From positions 2,666,001 to 2,730,000 of the forward strand of contig CAVYKV010000001.1 of NCBI GenBank assembly GCA_963769255.1: 64,000 bases of DNA, written 5' to 3'. The notes below the pieces were generated by a model, which worked only from the letters and a program-made list of their open reading frames with translations, searched no databases and was not told where the DNA came from. The DNA is from JAKACA01 sp963769255. Lineage in GTDB: Bacteria > Actinomycetota > Acidimicrobiia > Acidimicrobiales > Bog-793. Shown piece by piece: positions 33,528 through 43,498 of this stretch (position 1 is the stretch's first letter; each line of letters begins with the position of its first letter). A program made the position numbers and the translations under genes.

Positions 33528-34281
33528 GTGTTCTTCCTGGTCACCCGGGAGCTCGTCCGGGCCTTGAGCAACTCGGCATGGCCGCCGTGACGCGGAAGGG
33601 GTCACCGAGTCAGCTCCCGCTCCGGCGCGGGGTGGTCGAGTCATCGTGCCGTTTCACGCCGGCGAGCCGGTTGCCGAGTTCGCCGGAGCCGACCCCGCCT
33701 GACGCGCCCGCGGACCTAGAGAAGAGGGGAGGTGGGGGTTCCCGCAAGCCCCCCTCCCCGTCCAGGCAGGATCAGGCATGTTGTGAGCAAGCTGGATCGT
33801 GAGCCCGGGCGGCCAGTTTGCCACGGTGAAGGGCTCGGGGTACGGATCTGGGCGGCGCCTCGGGATCCCCGTCACCTTGGCGGCACTGAGAACCACCCTT
33901 CGAACATCGCGAGGGTGGCGGTGCGGCCATCACGGGAGCGAGTTGACCGTGAACGAACCAAGCCTGCGAGGCGGTCGAGGTTCTGCCCCTGACGGGGGGA
34001 AAACTCAGCCATCTTCCCGGGTGCGGAGCCCGAGACGGACCGGAGACTGGTGGGGGCTCGAGTCTTCCAGCACTACGGCCGCGCCTATCGTTCACGAGAT
34101 GGCGTGGAGGCCGCCCAACTACCGGCGCGGCTACAGCACGCGGGACTACCACGTCACCGGTGAACACGAAGCAGAGGCCAAAGCTGCGGAGCGCGCCAGG
34201 AAGCCGAGTCGGCTTGGGCGGCTGGTGTTGTGGCTCTTGGGCGACAGAAACCCCATCGGGCCGCAGGAACCGGCCCACGAC
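33528..34281. other. Gene-poor stretch after tRNA-Cys
   Basis: I see no gene I can defend. A GC-rich hairpin lies at about 33726-33759 (GGGGAGG.GGGG pairing with CCCCCCTCCCC, one bulged base) and may end the tRNA transcript. A possible small plus-strand ORF starts at ATG 34099 and runs to 34338 (79 residues, basic with LGRLVLWLLGDRN). It has no clear ribosome binding site, and it overlaps the pseudogene fragment at 34282 on the other strand. Long open frames on the minus strand here look like chance at this GC content. Confidence 0.4.
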
Positions 34282-34587
34282 CCCACAACGCATGGTCATG
34301 ACCCCGCCCTTCGCGACGGCCCTCACGACGGCAGCTGACGTGCAACCGGCCGGCGTGCCGGTGCCGACGACCCAGTCGGGGTGCCTGACGTCGACCGCCT
34401 GGGCGGTCGGCGGAACGGGTGCGTGCCCGGCCGGGTTGCCGAAGTCGGGCGGCAGGCGCCTCGCCGCCGGCACCGCTGTGGAGGCTCCGGCATCCAGCGG
34501 CGGGGTGCCGCCGACCGCGAGCACAACTCCGGCCGCCAACAGCGCCAGGAACCCGCCCGAACCGCTCGTCCGCCCACCGGTCGGCAT
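34282..34587 (-). pseudogene. N-terminal remnant of a secreted beta-helix-type protein
   Basis: The first 102 residues of a minus-strand frame look genuine: a signal peptide (GGFLALLAAGVVLAVGG), a Pro-rich spacer, then HPDWVVGTGTPAGCTSAAVVRAVAKGGVMTMRCG. The GTGTPAGCTSAAVVRAVAKGG part is typical of the beginning of right-handed beta-helix (pectate-lyase-like) secreted proteins, where further strands should follow. Instead the frame turns into Pro/Arg-rich sequence with no family-like content. I read this as a truncated gene. The neighbourhood of a tRNA and a gene-poor stretch fits past insertion or deletion events. Confidence 0.45.
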
Positions 34588-34623
34588 CGTACTGCTGAGA
34601 ATCGATGAGATCGTTGGGCCGAG

Positions 34624-35424
34624 CTAGCCGTTGCGCTCATCCCGCCAGCTGAGCCACCGACGCAGGGGGCTGAGGTCGTAGTCCGGACCGCCGGCGTGGA
34701 GAACGAACAGGGAGACACCGAGCCGGCGCAGCGGCTCACCCACCGTCTCGGGGTCGCCGGCGACGAGGACCGAGCGCTCGATGTCGGCCGGGTTTCGCCC
34801 AATCTCGGCACAATGGGCGTCGAGGGCGCGAGCCTTCCGAGCAAACACATCGCCCTCGGCGAAGGTGTGCCAGATGTCGGCGTACTCGGCGACGACTCGC
34901 AGCATGCGGCGCTCCCCATCACCGCCCACGAGGATGGGGATCCTCCGCAGGGGCGGCGGGTTCAGCTCACCCAGCCGTCGAGTGATCCTGCCGAGCGCCT
35001 CCTCCAAGGCCGTGACGCGGCTACGTGGGCTCGCGAACTCGTAGCCGTACTCGACGAAGTCTCGCTCCTTGAAGCCGGCGCCGACACCGAGGATGAACCT
35101 GCCACCGCTGATGTGATCGACGGTGCGGGCCATGTCGGCGAGGAGGTCGGGGTTCCGGTAGCTCGTGCAGCTGACGAGTGGCCCGAACTCCACTCGGGAG
35201 GTCGACTCCGCCCAGGCGCCGAGCATCGTCCAGCACTCGAAGTGCTGGGCGTCTTCCCGGCCAGGAGCGAAGAAGTGGTCCCAGTTGAAGAGGACGTCGA
35301 CACCGAGCTCCTCCGCCGCACGCGCCGCTTGACGGATCGTGGCGTAGTCCGCATGGTGCTGCGCCAGCTGCAGGCCGATACGGATGGGGGGACCGCTCAC
35401 CGTTGTGGTCGAAGGACCAATCAC
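34624..35424 (-). CDS. LLM-class (F420-dependent type) oxidoreductase
   Basis: The 266-residue protein has the luciferase-like TIM-barrel pattern: IRIGLQLAQHHADYATIRQAARAAEELGVDVLFNWDHFF, LVSCTSYRNPDLLADMARTVDHISGGRFILGVGAGF and the PILVGGDGERRMLRVVAEYADIWHTF block. Actinobacterial members usually use F420; the choice of cofactor is inferred. The GTG at 35424 overlaps the stop of the hydrolase gene by 4 bp, and upstream in-frame sequence is hydrolase shadow. Confidence 0.87.
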   Translation of the reverse strand: MIGPSTTTVSGPPIRIGLQLAQHHADYATIRQAARAAEELGVDVLFNWDHFFAPGREDAQHFECWTMLGAWAESTSRVEFGPLVSCTSYRNPDLLADMARTVDHISGGRFILGVGAGFKERDFVEYGYEFASPRSRVTALEEALGRITRRLGELNPPPLRRIPILVGGDGERRMLRVVAEYADIWHTFAEGDVFARKARALDAHCAEIGRNPADIERSVLVAGDPETVGEPLRRLGVSLFVLHAGGPDYDLSPLRRWLSWRDERNG

Positions 35425-36359
35425 GTCCGCCGGCTCAGGAAGTCCCGGATCACGGCGAGGTACAGGTCGGCCTCCTTCTCGAGGATCGTGAGGTGGCTCG
35501 AGTTGCCGAACACCACGAACTCGTTGTCGGCGATCCCCTCGGCGAGGGGCCGGTGGCAACGCGTCGGGGTCAGCTCGTCGTACCAGCCGCAGAGAATGAG
35601 GGCCGGCACGGCGATCTCGCCCAGCCGGTCGGACACGTCGAAGTGTGCCTCCGGGCCTGTCCCCATGAACTCATGGGGACCCCACAGCGCATAGGCGGGG
35701 CCGAGGTCCGCCATGTAGTCCTTTTCGATGACGGCGAATTCGGCCCGCGAGCGGGCCGGGTCGTATGGGGAAGACCGGCGCAGGTGCCGAGCGTTCAGCT
35801 CGAGCACGGCGTCTTGGTACTCGGGATCGTCCATCGTCCCCTCGTACTCGTGCTTGAGCATGAGGGCGTGCAGGTCCTTGCCCAGCGCTACCCGGTGATC
35901 CGAGACGTCGAGCAGATAATCCTTGGCCGATGCCGTCGTGTTGGACAGGACGAGGGCGTTGACGTGCTCGGGGTGCTCGAGGGTGTAGGCGAGCGCCAGC
36001 ATGCCTCCCCAGGACTGCCCGAAGACGGTCATGGTGCCGAGACCGAGCTCACGCCGGACGGTCTCGACCTCGGTGACGAAGCGGGGGATCTGCCAGATGG
36101 AGGGGTCGTCGGGCCAGTCCGACTCGCCTCCGCCCAGCTGGTCGTAGAGCACGAGCTTGCGGTCGTCGCCGACGACCTCGCTCAGGCGGTTGAGATACTT
36201 GCTGCTGGCGCCGGGACCGCCGTGCAAGCCGAGGAGCGTGCGGCTCCCGCTGCCGTAGACCCGGTAGGCGATCTCGTAGCCGTTCTCGACCGAGAGGCGG
36301 CCCCTGTCGGAGAGCGGGGCGCCGGCGACCGTCTGGTTCTCCTCCACAGTTCCTCCCAT
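35421..36359 (-). CDS. Alpha/beta hydrolase, proline iminopeptidase-like (S33)
   Basis: The 312-residue protein carries HGGPGASSKYLN (oxyanion region), the DQLGGGESDWP segment and the nucleophile elbow GQSWGG. A catalytic Asp candidate lies in ILCGWYDELTP and the His near NSSHLTI. This matches family S33 aminopeptidases and related amino-acid amide hydrolases. It is the upstream gene of a coupled pair with an LLM oxidoreductase, so the two may act on one small substrate. Confidence 0.87.
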   Translation of the reverse strand: MGGTVEENQTVAGAPLSDRGRLSVENGYEIAYRVYGSGSRTLLGLHGGPGASSKYLNRLSEVVGDDRKLVLYDQLGGGESDWPDDPSIWQIPRFVTEVETVRRELGLGTMTVFGQSWGGMLALAYTLEHPEHVNALVLSNTTASAKDYLLDVSDHRVALGKDLHALMLKHEYEGTMDDPEYQDAVLELNARHLRRSSPYDPARSRAEFAVIEKDYMADLGPAYALWGPHEFMGTGPEAHFDVSDRLGEIAVPALILCGWYDELTPTRCHRPLAEGIADNEFVVFGNSSHLTILEKEADLYLAVIRDFLSRRT

Positions 36360-36486
36360 CGTCAGGTGCTTCCGGCCGACCTCGCCGGCCCGATTATCCC
36401 AGTCGTCTCACCGGCTCCGTCGGGAGGCACAATGACACGATGCCGACGACGACGCCCACCCGACTCCACGGAACGCTGATCAGGCC

Positions 36487-37972
36487 ATGACCGTCGTCCT
36501 CAACACCCGGGCCGATCTCACGCTCGAGAATTTTCGCCTCGTCGCCGTCGACGGTGAAGGGGTCGCCATCGGAGACGAGGCGCGACGGGCGATGGATCAC
36601 GCACGCGCCGCCTTCGTGGCACTCCTCGGCTCGGACCGCACGGCCTTCATGTACGGCGTGACGAGCCGGCCGGGCATCGAGGTGCAGGTGGCCGTTGCGC
36701 CGGAAGAGCAGGCCGCCTGGGCGACGGGAACGGAGCTGCTCGGGACGGGGAGGGGTTTTGGCCAGAGCGTCCTCGACGGGCGCGTGACGCGAGGAATCGT
36801 CTTTGCCCGTCTGGCCGACTTCGTCGAGGGAAACGCCAAGACGCGGCCGCTCGTGGCCGACCGCATCGCCGCCCTGCTCGATGGTCCCCTTCCTGCCGTG
36901 CCGCTCGACGGCCAGGCAGGCGCCGGCGAGATCCTGCCGATGATGCACGTGATGAGCGAGATGTACACCGGCGACTTCGAGGAGGGCGAGTGGATGACGC
37001 TCGTGAACGGCTCCCCCTGTTCGGCCGCCCTCGTGGCGGACGTCGCCCTGCACGCCCGCCACCGACTCGAGCACGCCGAGTTGGTGCTCGGCCTCTCGAT
37101 CGAGGCGCTGCGAGCACCCCTCGAGGCCTACGACGCCGCCCTCGACGAACTGTGGGGCGACGAGCACGAGGCCGCCGCGCTCCGACGTCTGCGTCGCCAC
37201 CTCGCCGGCGCCCAGACCACCGACCGGCTCCTGCAGCAGGCCCCCGTGAGCTACCGCATCGTCCCCCGCATCCTCGGCCAGGTGGACCGGGCGGTGGCAC
37301 AGCTGGAGGAGGTCGCTCGCATCTCCCTTCGGGCGGCGGCGCACAACCCCGTCTTCGTCCCGCCCGACGAGCGGCACCCGCACGGCCGGCTGTTCTCCAC
37401 GGGCGGGTACCACAACGCCGCCGGCTATTCGGCGCTCAACCAACTGACGGCGGCGTGGGCGGATCTCCGCCCTCCTCGGCGAGCGACACGTGACGTGCCT
37501 GCATTCGGGGACGGTCTCCGGGCTTCCCAACCTGCTGGCCCTCCCCGGAGCTGCCGGCTCGGAGACGAACCTCTTCGGCTGGGTGGCGACTGGCTTCGTG
37601 GAGGGAGCAAGGGCGGCGGCGGCGCCCACACTCCTGCCGGCCTGCGTCAACGACGCCCGCGACGACGTCAGCTCACCGACGTTTCTCGCCTATGCGAAGG
37701 AACGGCGAGCCGCCGAGTGCCTCGACGGCGTGCTGGCAATCCTCGCTCTGACGGCCAGTCAGGCCCTCTTCGTCTCCGATCGCTCACATGCCCCGCCCCT
37801 CGGTGATCTGCTCGAGGGGGTTCGCTCCGTCGTGGCACCGATCGCCGGACGGCGCAAGAACCTCGGGGCCGAGGCCGGCCGTCTCGCCCACGTGCTCTCG
37901 AACGGCGCCCTCTCGGGACGGCTCGACTTCTCGGAGCCGGCGCACAAGCCGGTGTCGTCCGCCGAGCTGTAG
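36487..37972 (+). CDS. HAL/PAL-family lyase without a normal MIO triad, frameshifted near 37467
   Basis: The protein, about 495 residues once the frame is repaired, follows the histidine/phenylalanine ammonia-lyase fold: an N-terminal YGVTSRPG-like region, the LVNGSPCSAALVADVAL helix and RIVPRILGQVDRAVAQLEEVARISLRAAAHNP. The catalytic MIO cofactor of this family is built from an Ala-Ser-Gly triad. Here the segment reads DGQAGAGEILPM (141-152), with no Ser. After LTAAWADL the frame is lost and resumes as LLGERHVTCLHSGTVSGLPNLLAL in the next frame; one missing base at about 37467 explains it. The reaction is therefore uncertain. Confidence 0.72.
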
Positions 37973-38064
37973 GCGAGAGCAGGCATTCCCGGTTCTCCCG
38001 GCGGCCCACTGACGACGCTTCCCGGAGCGCGGGCCCGTCTCACCCCATCGGCCAAGATGGTGCC

Positions 38065-38538
38065 GTGAACCTCCGGGAGGCGACCGAGGCCGATCTCGAC
38101 GCGCTGCTCCCCGTGCAGGAGGCGGGCGCGACTCGTGCCCTTTCGCACATCTTCCCCCAGGACGTCCATCCCTTTCCCCGCCAACAGGTGCGATCCCGAT
38201 GGGCCGACGAGATCGCCGACCCCGAGATCCGTGCCTATGTCATCACGAACGGCGCCGATGTCGTCGTGGGCTTCGCGGCGACCCGCCACGACGAGCTGTT
38301 GCACTTCGGAACCGCCGTCGAGACCTGGGGCAGCGGTCTGGCGGCGGGCGCGCACGACGCCCTGCTTCGGGCGCTGGCGGGCGACGGGGTGACGCGGGCA
38401 CGGTTACGCGTCTTCGAGGAGAACCACCGGGCTCGACGCTTCTACGAGAAGCCCGGATGGCGGGCGACGGCGAACCGATCGCTGACGAGCTTTCCTCCCC
38501 ATCCCGTTCTCGTCGAGTATGGGCGGCCGGTTCCCTGA
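38065..38538 (+). CDS. GNAT-family N-acetyltransferase
   Basis: The 157-residue protein starts LREATEADLDALLPVQ, continues with VVVGFAATRHDELLHFGTAVETWGSGLAAGAHDALLRAL (the acetyl-CoA pyrophosphate-binding loop, here GSGLAAG) and ends with RLRVFEENHRARRFYEKPGWR, the typical GNAT C-terminal motif. The acceptor is unknown. It lies 92 bp after the lyase gene on the same strand. Confidence 0.85.
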   Translation: MNLREATEADLDALLPVQEAGATRALSHIFPQDVHPFPRQQVRSRWADEIADPEIRAYVITNGADVVVGFAATRHDELLHFGTAVETWGSGLAAGAHDALLRALAGDGVTRARLRVFEENHRARRFYEKPGWRATANRSLTSFPPHPVLVEYGRPVP

Positions 38539-38727
38539 GCCCCCGGGTTCCCCGTGCCGGGGAACACGTCGATGCCGAGGCATCGCCGAGCGGCAGCGTC
38601 AAGAGGACGATCGCGCGATGATGCTGACGCCGTTTGCCGGTTGGGGTGCCTGTGCTCGTCGGACCGCCTGCCTGCTCGGCGCGGAGCGTGCCGAGTGCCG
38701 CTCGGAGCGAGGGAGCGAGGTAAAGGA

Positions 38728-40804
38728 ATGACCCGAGAAGTCCCGGCCTTCCATCGGTCGAGATCCCGTGACGCACGGCTCGGGAGCGCCCTGTTGTCCG
38801 GGGCGGTCCTGGCCGTCGTGGGCGTGCTCGCACCACTCCCGGCGGTCGCCGGATCCAGGCTGCCGGCCTGGAGCGTCAGCGTGTCGTACCCGGCCGTGGC
38901 GAACGCTCTCAACGCCGTCTCGTGCAAATCGACGTCGATCTGCGAGGCGGTCGGCCAGAGCGGCACCGATGCCGGTGTCGTCATCGGGACCACCAACGGC
39001 GGAACGACGTGGAGAGCGCAGAGCATCCCGGAGGCGATCTCGGCTGTCAATGCCATTGCCTGCTCGTCGGCGACGATCTGCACAGTGGTGGGCCAGAGCT
39101 CTGCGGCGGCGAGCGCCGGCGTCGTCATCGGTACGACCAATGGCGGAAAGTCCTGGCAGACGGAGACCATCCCGAAACGGACCGCTCCCCTCTATGGGAT
39201 CGCCTGTCCATCGGCGACGACCTGCACCGCCGTCGGCGACAGCCGTACGGCCGGCGTCGTCATCGAGACCGGCAACGGAGGAAAGTCGTGGAAGACGAGG
39301 AGCATCCCGAAGGGGATCTCCATCCTCAATGCCGTCGCTTGCGCGTCGTCGGGGCGATGTGAGGCCGTCGGCAGACGCGCCGGCAGCAGCGTCGCCCTCG
39401 CCACCAGCAACGGGGGCGTCACCTGGAAGGCCCAGAGCACGCCAACGACGGCGGACAATCTCTTCGGGATCGCCTGCCCGTCGACGACGATGTGCGAGGC
39501 CGTCGGTCCGGGCTCCGCCGGCGGCGTCGTCATCGGCACGAGCAACGGCGGCACGACCTGGAAGACCCAGAGCACCCTGGAATCGGCCGCTTCGCTCAAC
39601 GGCGTCGCCTGCGCGTCGACGACGGACTGTCAGGCGGTCGCCGAGGACAACATCTTCATCGACGGCCTCGCCTTCGGCACCACCGACGGCGGCAGGAAGT
39701 GGCAGGCCGAGAGCATCCCGCACGGGTCCGCCGATCTCCTCGGCGTCGCCTGCGTCTCGGCGACAACCTGCGAAGCGCTCGGCAACTCCTCGACCGGAGG
39801 CGTCGCCCTCCGAACGACGACCGGCGGGGCGCTGTGGAAGTTCCAGAGCACCCCGAGCGGGGTCGCCCTCCTCAATGGTGTCGCCTGCACATCGCCGGTC
39901 GGCTGCGAAGCTGTCGGTGCCACCTCCCTGGGCAAGGGTGCCGTCATCAGGACGAGCAATGGTAAGACGTGGGGAGTCTCGAACCTGACGGGAATCTCAT
40001 CGGCCGCTCTCAACGGCATCTCGTGCGCGACGGCCGCGATCTGCGAGGCAGTCGGATTCACCGGCACCAGCACCGGCAATGTCGGTGTCGTCCTCCGAAC
40101 GACCAATGCCGGCGCGAACGTGGAAGGCCCAGGTCATCCCCGTCGGGATCGCCGCACTGAACGGCGACGCGTGCGCCTCGGCGACGGTGTGCATGGCGGT
40201 CGGTGTCACCGCCGGCGGTGGTGGTGTCCTCATCGGTACCTCCGACGGCGGAGGCTTCTGGACCGACCGCACCATCCCGGGCAACGTCCTCAGTCTCTAC
40301 GGTGTGGCCTGTCCGACGGCCGTCACCTGTGAGGCGGTCGGCTCCGGCACGAGCGGCGGCGTCGTCCTGCGAACGATCGACGGCGGCACGACCTGGAAGG
40401 CTCAGAGCATCCCGAAGGGCGTCGCCGAGCTCCGCAGCGTTGCCTGCGTCGCCGCCACCTGCGAGGCCGTCGGCCTCCGGCCCGGTGGAAGTGCCGGCGT
40501 CGCCCTCGGCACGAGCAACGGGGGCATCACCTGGAAGGCCCAAGGCGTCCCGAAGGCGGTCACCGAACTCTTCGGCGTGGCGTGCGCCTCCGGGAAGATT
40601 TGCGAGGCGATCGGCCAGAAAGGGAGCTTTCCCACCTCCGCAGCCGTCGTCCTCGGCACCGCGAACGGAGGGACGAGTTGGGAGACTCAAGCCATTCCGG
40701 GGACGACTGCGGCCCTCAACGGCGTCACCTGCAGAGCGCCGGACACCTGTTTGGCGGGAGGAGCCAACAAGGCCGGGAGCGGTCTGGTCCTCGTGTACCA
40801 CTGA
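38728..40804 (+). CDS. Secreted 14-repeat beta-propeller-like protein, frameshifted near 40117
   Basis: After a signal peptide (LGSALLSGAVLAVVGVLAPLPAVAG) the protein consists of 14 tandem repeats of about 40-45 residues. Each has two Cys in a pattern like LNGVACAS-TTCEAVG, followed by GVVIGTTNGGTTWKAQSIP. GG.TW blocks are characteristic of sialidase-like and YCF48-like propellers, and the paired Cys suggest one disulphide per repeat. The frame breaks after repeat 9 (TTNAGAN...) and resumes at TWKAQVIP; one extra A at 40117/40118 is enough. GAGG lies upstream of the ATG. A surface role in binding or adhesion is only a guess. Confidence 0.75.
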
Positions 40805-40831
40805 CCATTGACGAGGGGAGCCATGGCGCGG

Positions 40832-41059
40832 TCACGTCGATGCCCACTGACTCCCCGACTCGACGAACCTCACGCGCTCGAATCCCACGTCGCTCAGCCT
40901 GACGCCCACCGCCACAGCCTTCGTGTTGCTGATGGCGGCAACGGCGTCCAGGTCCAGGATTCCGTGGGCGGCGACCGGTTCCGCCGATGTCCAGGTCGCA
41001 CCGTTCCACCTGAGGACCATGCCGTTCTGAGCCCGTTCGATGGCACAGGCACCGTTCAC
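40832..41059 (-). pseudogene. Propeller-repeat fragment coupled to the glycosyltransferase stop
   Basis: The 75-residue frame begins with a GTG that overlaps the stop of the glycosyltransferase gene (GTGA). It reads MVLRWNGATWTSAEPVAAHGILDLDAVAAISN ..., with WNGATW and KAVAVG like the repeats of WNG.W-type propeller proteins. It is too short for a propeller. Either it is the remnant of a larger gene or a small accessory protein; the start-stop overlap favours translation. Confidence 0.4.
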
Positions 41060-42990
41060 GGGCTGTAGGCCGACCCGCCACCGAGGCAGTAGTAGACGGC
41101 GAAGACGGGCGCCCCCCGGGCGGGCCCGACCCCCTGCTTCTTGCCGACGTGGATGCAGTGACCAGCGATCCAGAGCAGACGCGGATCGGTCGTCGTCGGC
41201 GATTCCAGCACGAGATGGAAGTCGCCACGCCCGATCATCGTCTCGAGGGACTGGAGGGTCGGCTCGGGACCCGTGCCGGTGAAGCCTCCGATGGGCAGCG
41301 TCTCGAGGCCGCTGTAGTAGATGAAGGGCGCTGCCAGCGCCGCGCTCTGCGTCGCCATCAGATAGGGGGCGCCTTGCCTGGCCGCTTCCAGCGTGGGCAG
41401 GGTCTTCGCCGCCGCCGCAGGCGTGGCGCTCAGCACCTGCCGGATGAAGGCGGTGACGGCCGGCCGTTGGAAGGGTGTGTCGAACGGTCCGAGCCGGTTC
41501 ACGACGACCGACGCAGCCGCCACGGCGGGGGCCAGGGCGAGCGCCACGGCCGCCGCCGAGAAGGCGGCGAAGGCGAGCTTCCCCCGTCGCACGGCCATGC
41601 CGGCGACGAGCACGGCCGCCGCGGCCCCCAGCACCAGACCGATCACCGTCGGCTTCAGCCAGGTGGGCAGACCGGTCCCGGACACCGGCAGGAGCCAGGC
41701 TGCGTAGGCGCCACTTGCCAGGAGGGCCGCCACGAGCACGAGGCGCCCCGCCAGGCTGCTCCGGTGCTGCCAGGCGAGGGCGAGTCCCACGCCGGTCAAG
41801 GCGGCGATCGGCGGTGACAGGTCGCCCATGTAGTACGGGTTGACCGACGACCCGACGGAGAAGACGAGGGCGAAGGGCACGAGCCAGAGGCCCCATAGCA
41901 CGAAACCCCGTCGCTCGGCGTCCCCCCTCTCCTCCCTCCGCCGGGCCACGAGGCCGGCCACGAGGCTGATGAGTGCGGCGGGAACGAGCCACCCGACGTC
42001 GAGTCCGAGACCCCCGGTGAGCAGGCGGTCCCAGGACGCGGGCGGCGTGGGGACGAGACGCAAGCCGATCGAACGCTCGAGGAGCTGATCCGGCGACTCC
42101 TCGTCGAGTCGCCCGAGACCGTTGTAGACGAACACCTGCTGGAAGACGGAGTTGTCGGTACTCCCATCCACAGAGGGGCGCTGGCTCGGGTTGGTGAGAC
42201 TGACGTAACACATCCAGCTGAGCGAGATCGTCGCGGTGACGACGACCGTGGCGGCACAGGCGATCAGGCGTCGAATGGGTCGCCCCGGTGCTGCGACGAG
42301 GTAGGCGAGCAGGAAGGCGGGCAGTACGAGCCACGCCACCACCATCTTCGCCTGGAAGGCGAGAGCGACGAAGAGCCCTGCGAGCAGCAGCATGGACGGT
42401 CGCCCGCGCCCGACGGCGCTCACGGTGGCGTCAGCGGCCAGAACCAGCAGGAGGACCATGAGCGTGTCGGGGATGTTGCCGCGGTTGAGCGCAACTGTGG
42501 CCGGCGAGACCACGAGGAGGCCCGCAGAGAGGATGCCGGCGAGGGGTCCGGCGAGGCGGCGAACCGCCCGGTAGAGGACGAGGACCGTGAGGGTTCCCTC
42601 GATCACCTGGGGAAGCACGAGGACGAAGGCATGGGCACCGAAGAGCCGGACGAAGAGCGCCTGTACCCAGAACGCACCCGGCAGCTTGTCGACCGATACG
42701 GTGCCCGCCGGGTCGAAGGCGGCGAAGACAAAGTCGTGCCAGCTCGTCGACATGCTGCGCACGGCGGCGGCGTAATAGATCTCGAGGTAGTTCCCGGCGC
42801 CCCAGGCGTACAGGAAGGCGGCGACGGCGGCGAGGCCGAGCAATGCAGGCCGGCTCCAGGCCGGCTGGCCCGGGGGCGACCTCCAGACGGCGAGGTGGCT
42901 CCGTGGCGCCCGGGCCGGAGCCTGGGTCGTCCCGACGGCGGACGACCTCAACCCCTCCTCGACCGGCCCGGCCCTCGTCACGACGACCAT
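41056..42990 (-). CDS. Polytopic glycosyltransferase, GT39/ArnT-like
   Basis: The 644-residue membrane protein has about 11 hydrophobic helices and the family's acidic first loop (GAGNYLEIYYAAAVRSM), followed by DPAGTVSVDKLPGAFWVQALFVRLFG and RGNIPDTLMVLLLVLAADA. These correspond to polyprenyl-phosphate-sugar-dependent mannosyl/arabinosyl transferases. The C-terminal extracellular part (after VVVNRLGPFDTPFQRP) is a soluble domain with Cys residues. The sugar and acceptor are unknown. The start lies 13 bp inside the end of the MarR gene, so both are likely made from one transcript. Confidence 0.82.
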   Translation of the reverse strand: MVVVTRAGPVEEGLRSSAVGTTQAPARAPRSHLAVWRSPPGQPAWSRPALLGLAAVAAFLYAWGAGNYLEIYYAAAVRSMSTSWHDFVFAAFDPAGTVSVDKLPGAFWVQALFVRLFGAHAFVLVLPQVIEGTLTVLVLYRAVRRLAGPLAGILSAGLLVVSPATVALNRGNIPDTLMVLLLVLAADATVSAVGRGRPSMLLLAGLFVALAFQAKMVVAWLVLPAFLLAYLVAAPGRPIRRLIACAATVVVTATISLSWMCYVSLTNPSQRPSVDGSTDNSVFQQVFVYNGLGRLDEESPDQLLERSIGLRLVPTPPASWDRLLTGGLGLDVGWLVPAALISLVAGLVARRREERGDAERRGFVLWGLWLVPFALVFSVGSSVNPYYMGDLSPPIAALTGVGLALAWQHRSSLAGRLVLVAALLASGAYAAWLLPVSGTGLPTWLKPTVIGLVLGAAAAVLVAGMAVRRGKLAFAAFSAAAVALALAPAVAAASVVVNRLGPFDTPFQRPAVTAFIRQVLSATPAAAAKTLPTLEAARQGAPYLMATQSAALAAPFIYYSGLETLPIGGFTGTGPEPTLQSLETMIGRGDFHLVLESPTTTDPRLLWIAGHCIHVGKKQGVGPARGAPVFAVYYCLGGGSAYSP

Positions 42991-43463
42991 GCCGCGGGCG
43001 ATCCTGCCCCCACCCGGGCAAGGCGGCCGATGGAGACGAGCGCCCGCAGCGTGGCACGTGTCACGACGACATCCTCCTCGGCCGTGACCTCGGCAAGCGC
43101 CCGGTCCACGAGGCCGATGGCACTTCGAGCGATGTCGGTGGCGGCACGGCCCCGCTCGGTCAAGGTGAGAATCACACGGCGGCGGTCCTCCGGGTCGGTC
43201 TGCCTCGCCACGTATCCCCGCACGACGAGGACGTCGGCCAGCCTGCCGGTGGCCTGCTTGGACATCGCCAGCCGACCGGCGAGCTCCTGCACCCCCGACC
43301 CGGCGCGGGTGAGGGCCCCGACAATTCGGTAACCGGTCGGTGGGATGTCGCCGTAGCCCGCAGCCTCGAGCGCCGCCTGGATCGCCGCCACATAGGTCCG
43401 CTGCGCCGCCCCCATGAGGGTCGGCAGGGAGACCTCGTTCGGGGAGCCCGCCGTGCCGGCCAT
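42978..43463 (-). CDS. MarR-family transcriptional regulator
   Basis: The protein has the MarR winged-helix core: YRIVGALTRAGSGVQELAGRLAMSKQATGRLADVLVVRGYVARQTDPEDRRRVILTLTERGRAA. MarR dimers typically bind short palindromes and respond to small ligands. The start is the ATG at 43463; a GTG two codons upstream is the alternative. A consensus-like promoter ends 6 bp before this ATG, so the mRNA may be leaderless. It precedes and overlaps the glycosyltransferase gene. Confidence 0.9.
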   Translation of the reverse strand: MAGTAGSPNEVSLPTLMGAAQRTYVAAIQAALEAAGYGDIPPTGYRIVGALTRAGSGVQELAGRLAMSKQATGRLADVLVVRGYVARQTDPEDRRRVILTLTERGRAATDIARSAIGLVDRALAEVTAEEDVVVTRATLRALVSIGRLARVGAGSPAAWSS

Positions 43464-43469
43464 ACTCAC

Positions 43470-43498
43470 ATGATATGAACAACAGTGTTTGTAGTCAA
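43470..43498 (-). promoter_or_regulatory. Consensus-like promoter with embedded operator for the MarR gene
   Basis: On the minus strand TTGACT (-35, 43493-43498) and TATCAT (-10, 43470-43475) are separated by exactly 17 bp. Six bases after the -10 box comes ATG of the MarR gene, so transcription would start at or next to the start codon. The spacer holds an imperfect palindrome, ACAAACACTGTTGT, a plausible MarR operator and hence autoregulation. The area is AT-rich against the surrounding GC, which supports a real promoter. Confidence 0.65.

Noticed and set aside
33772..34587. Full-length 271-residue secreted protein
   Set aside because: Only the first 102 residues look like a real protein; the remainder is Pro/Arg-rich shadow.
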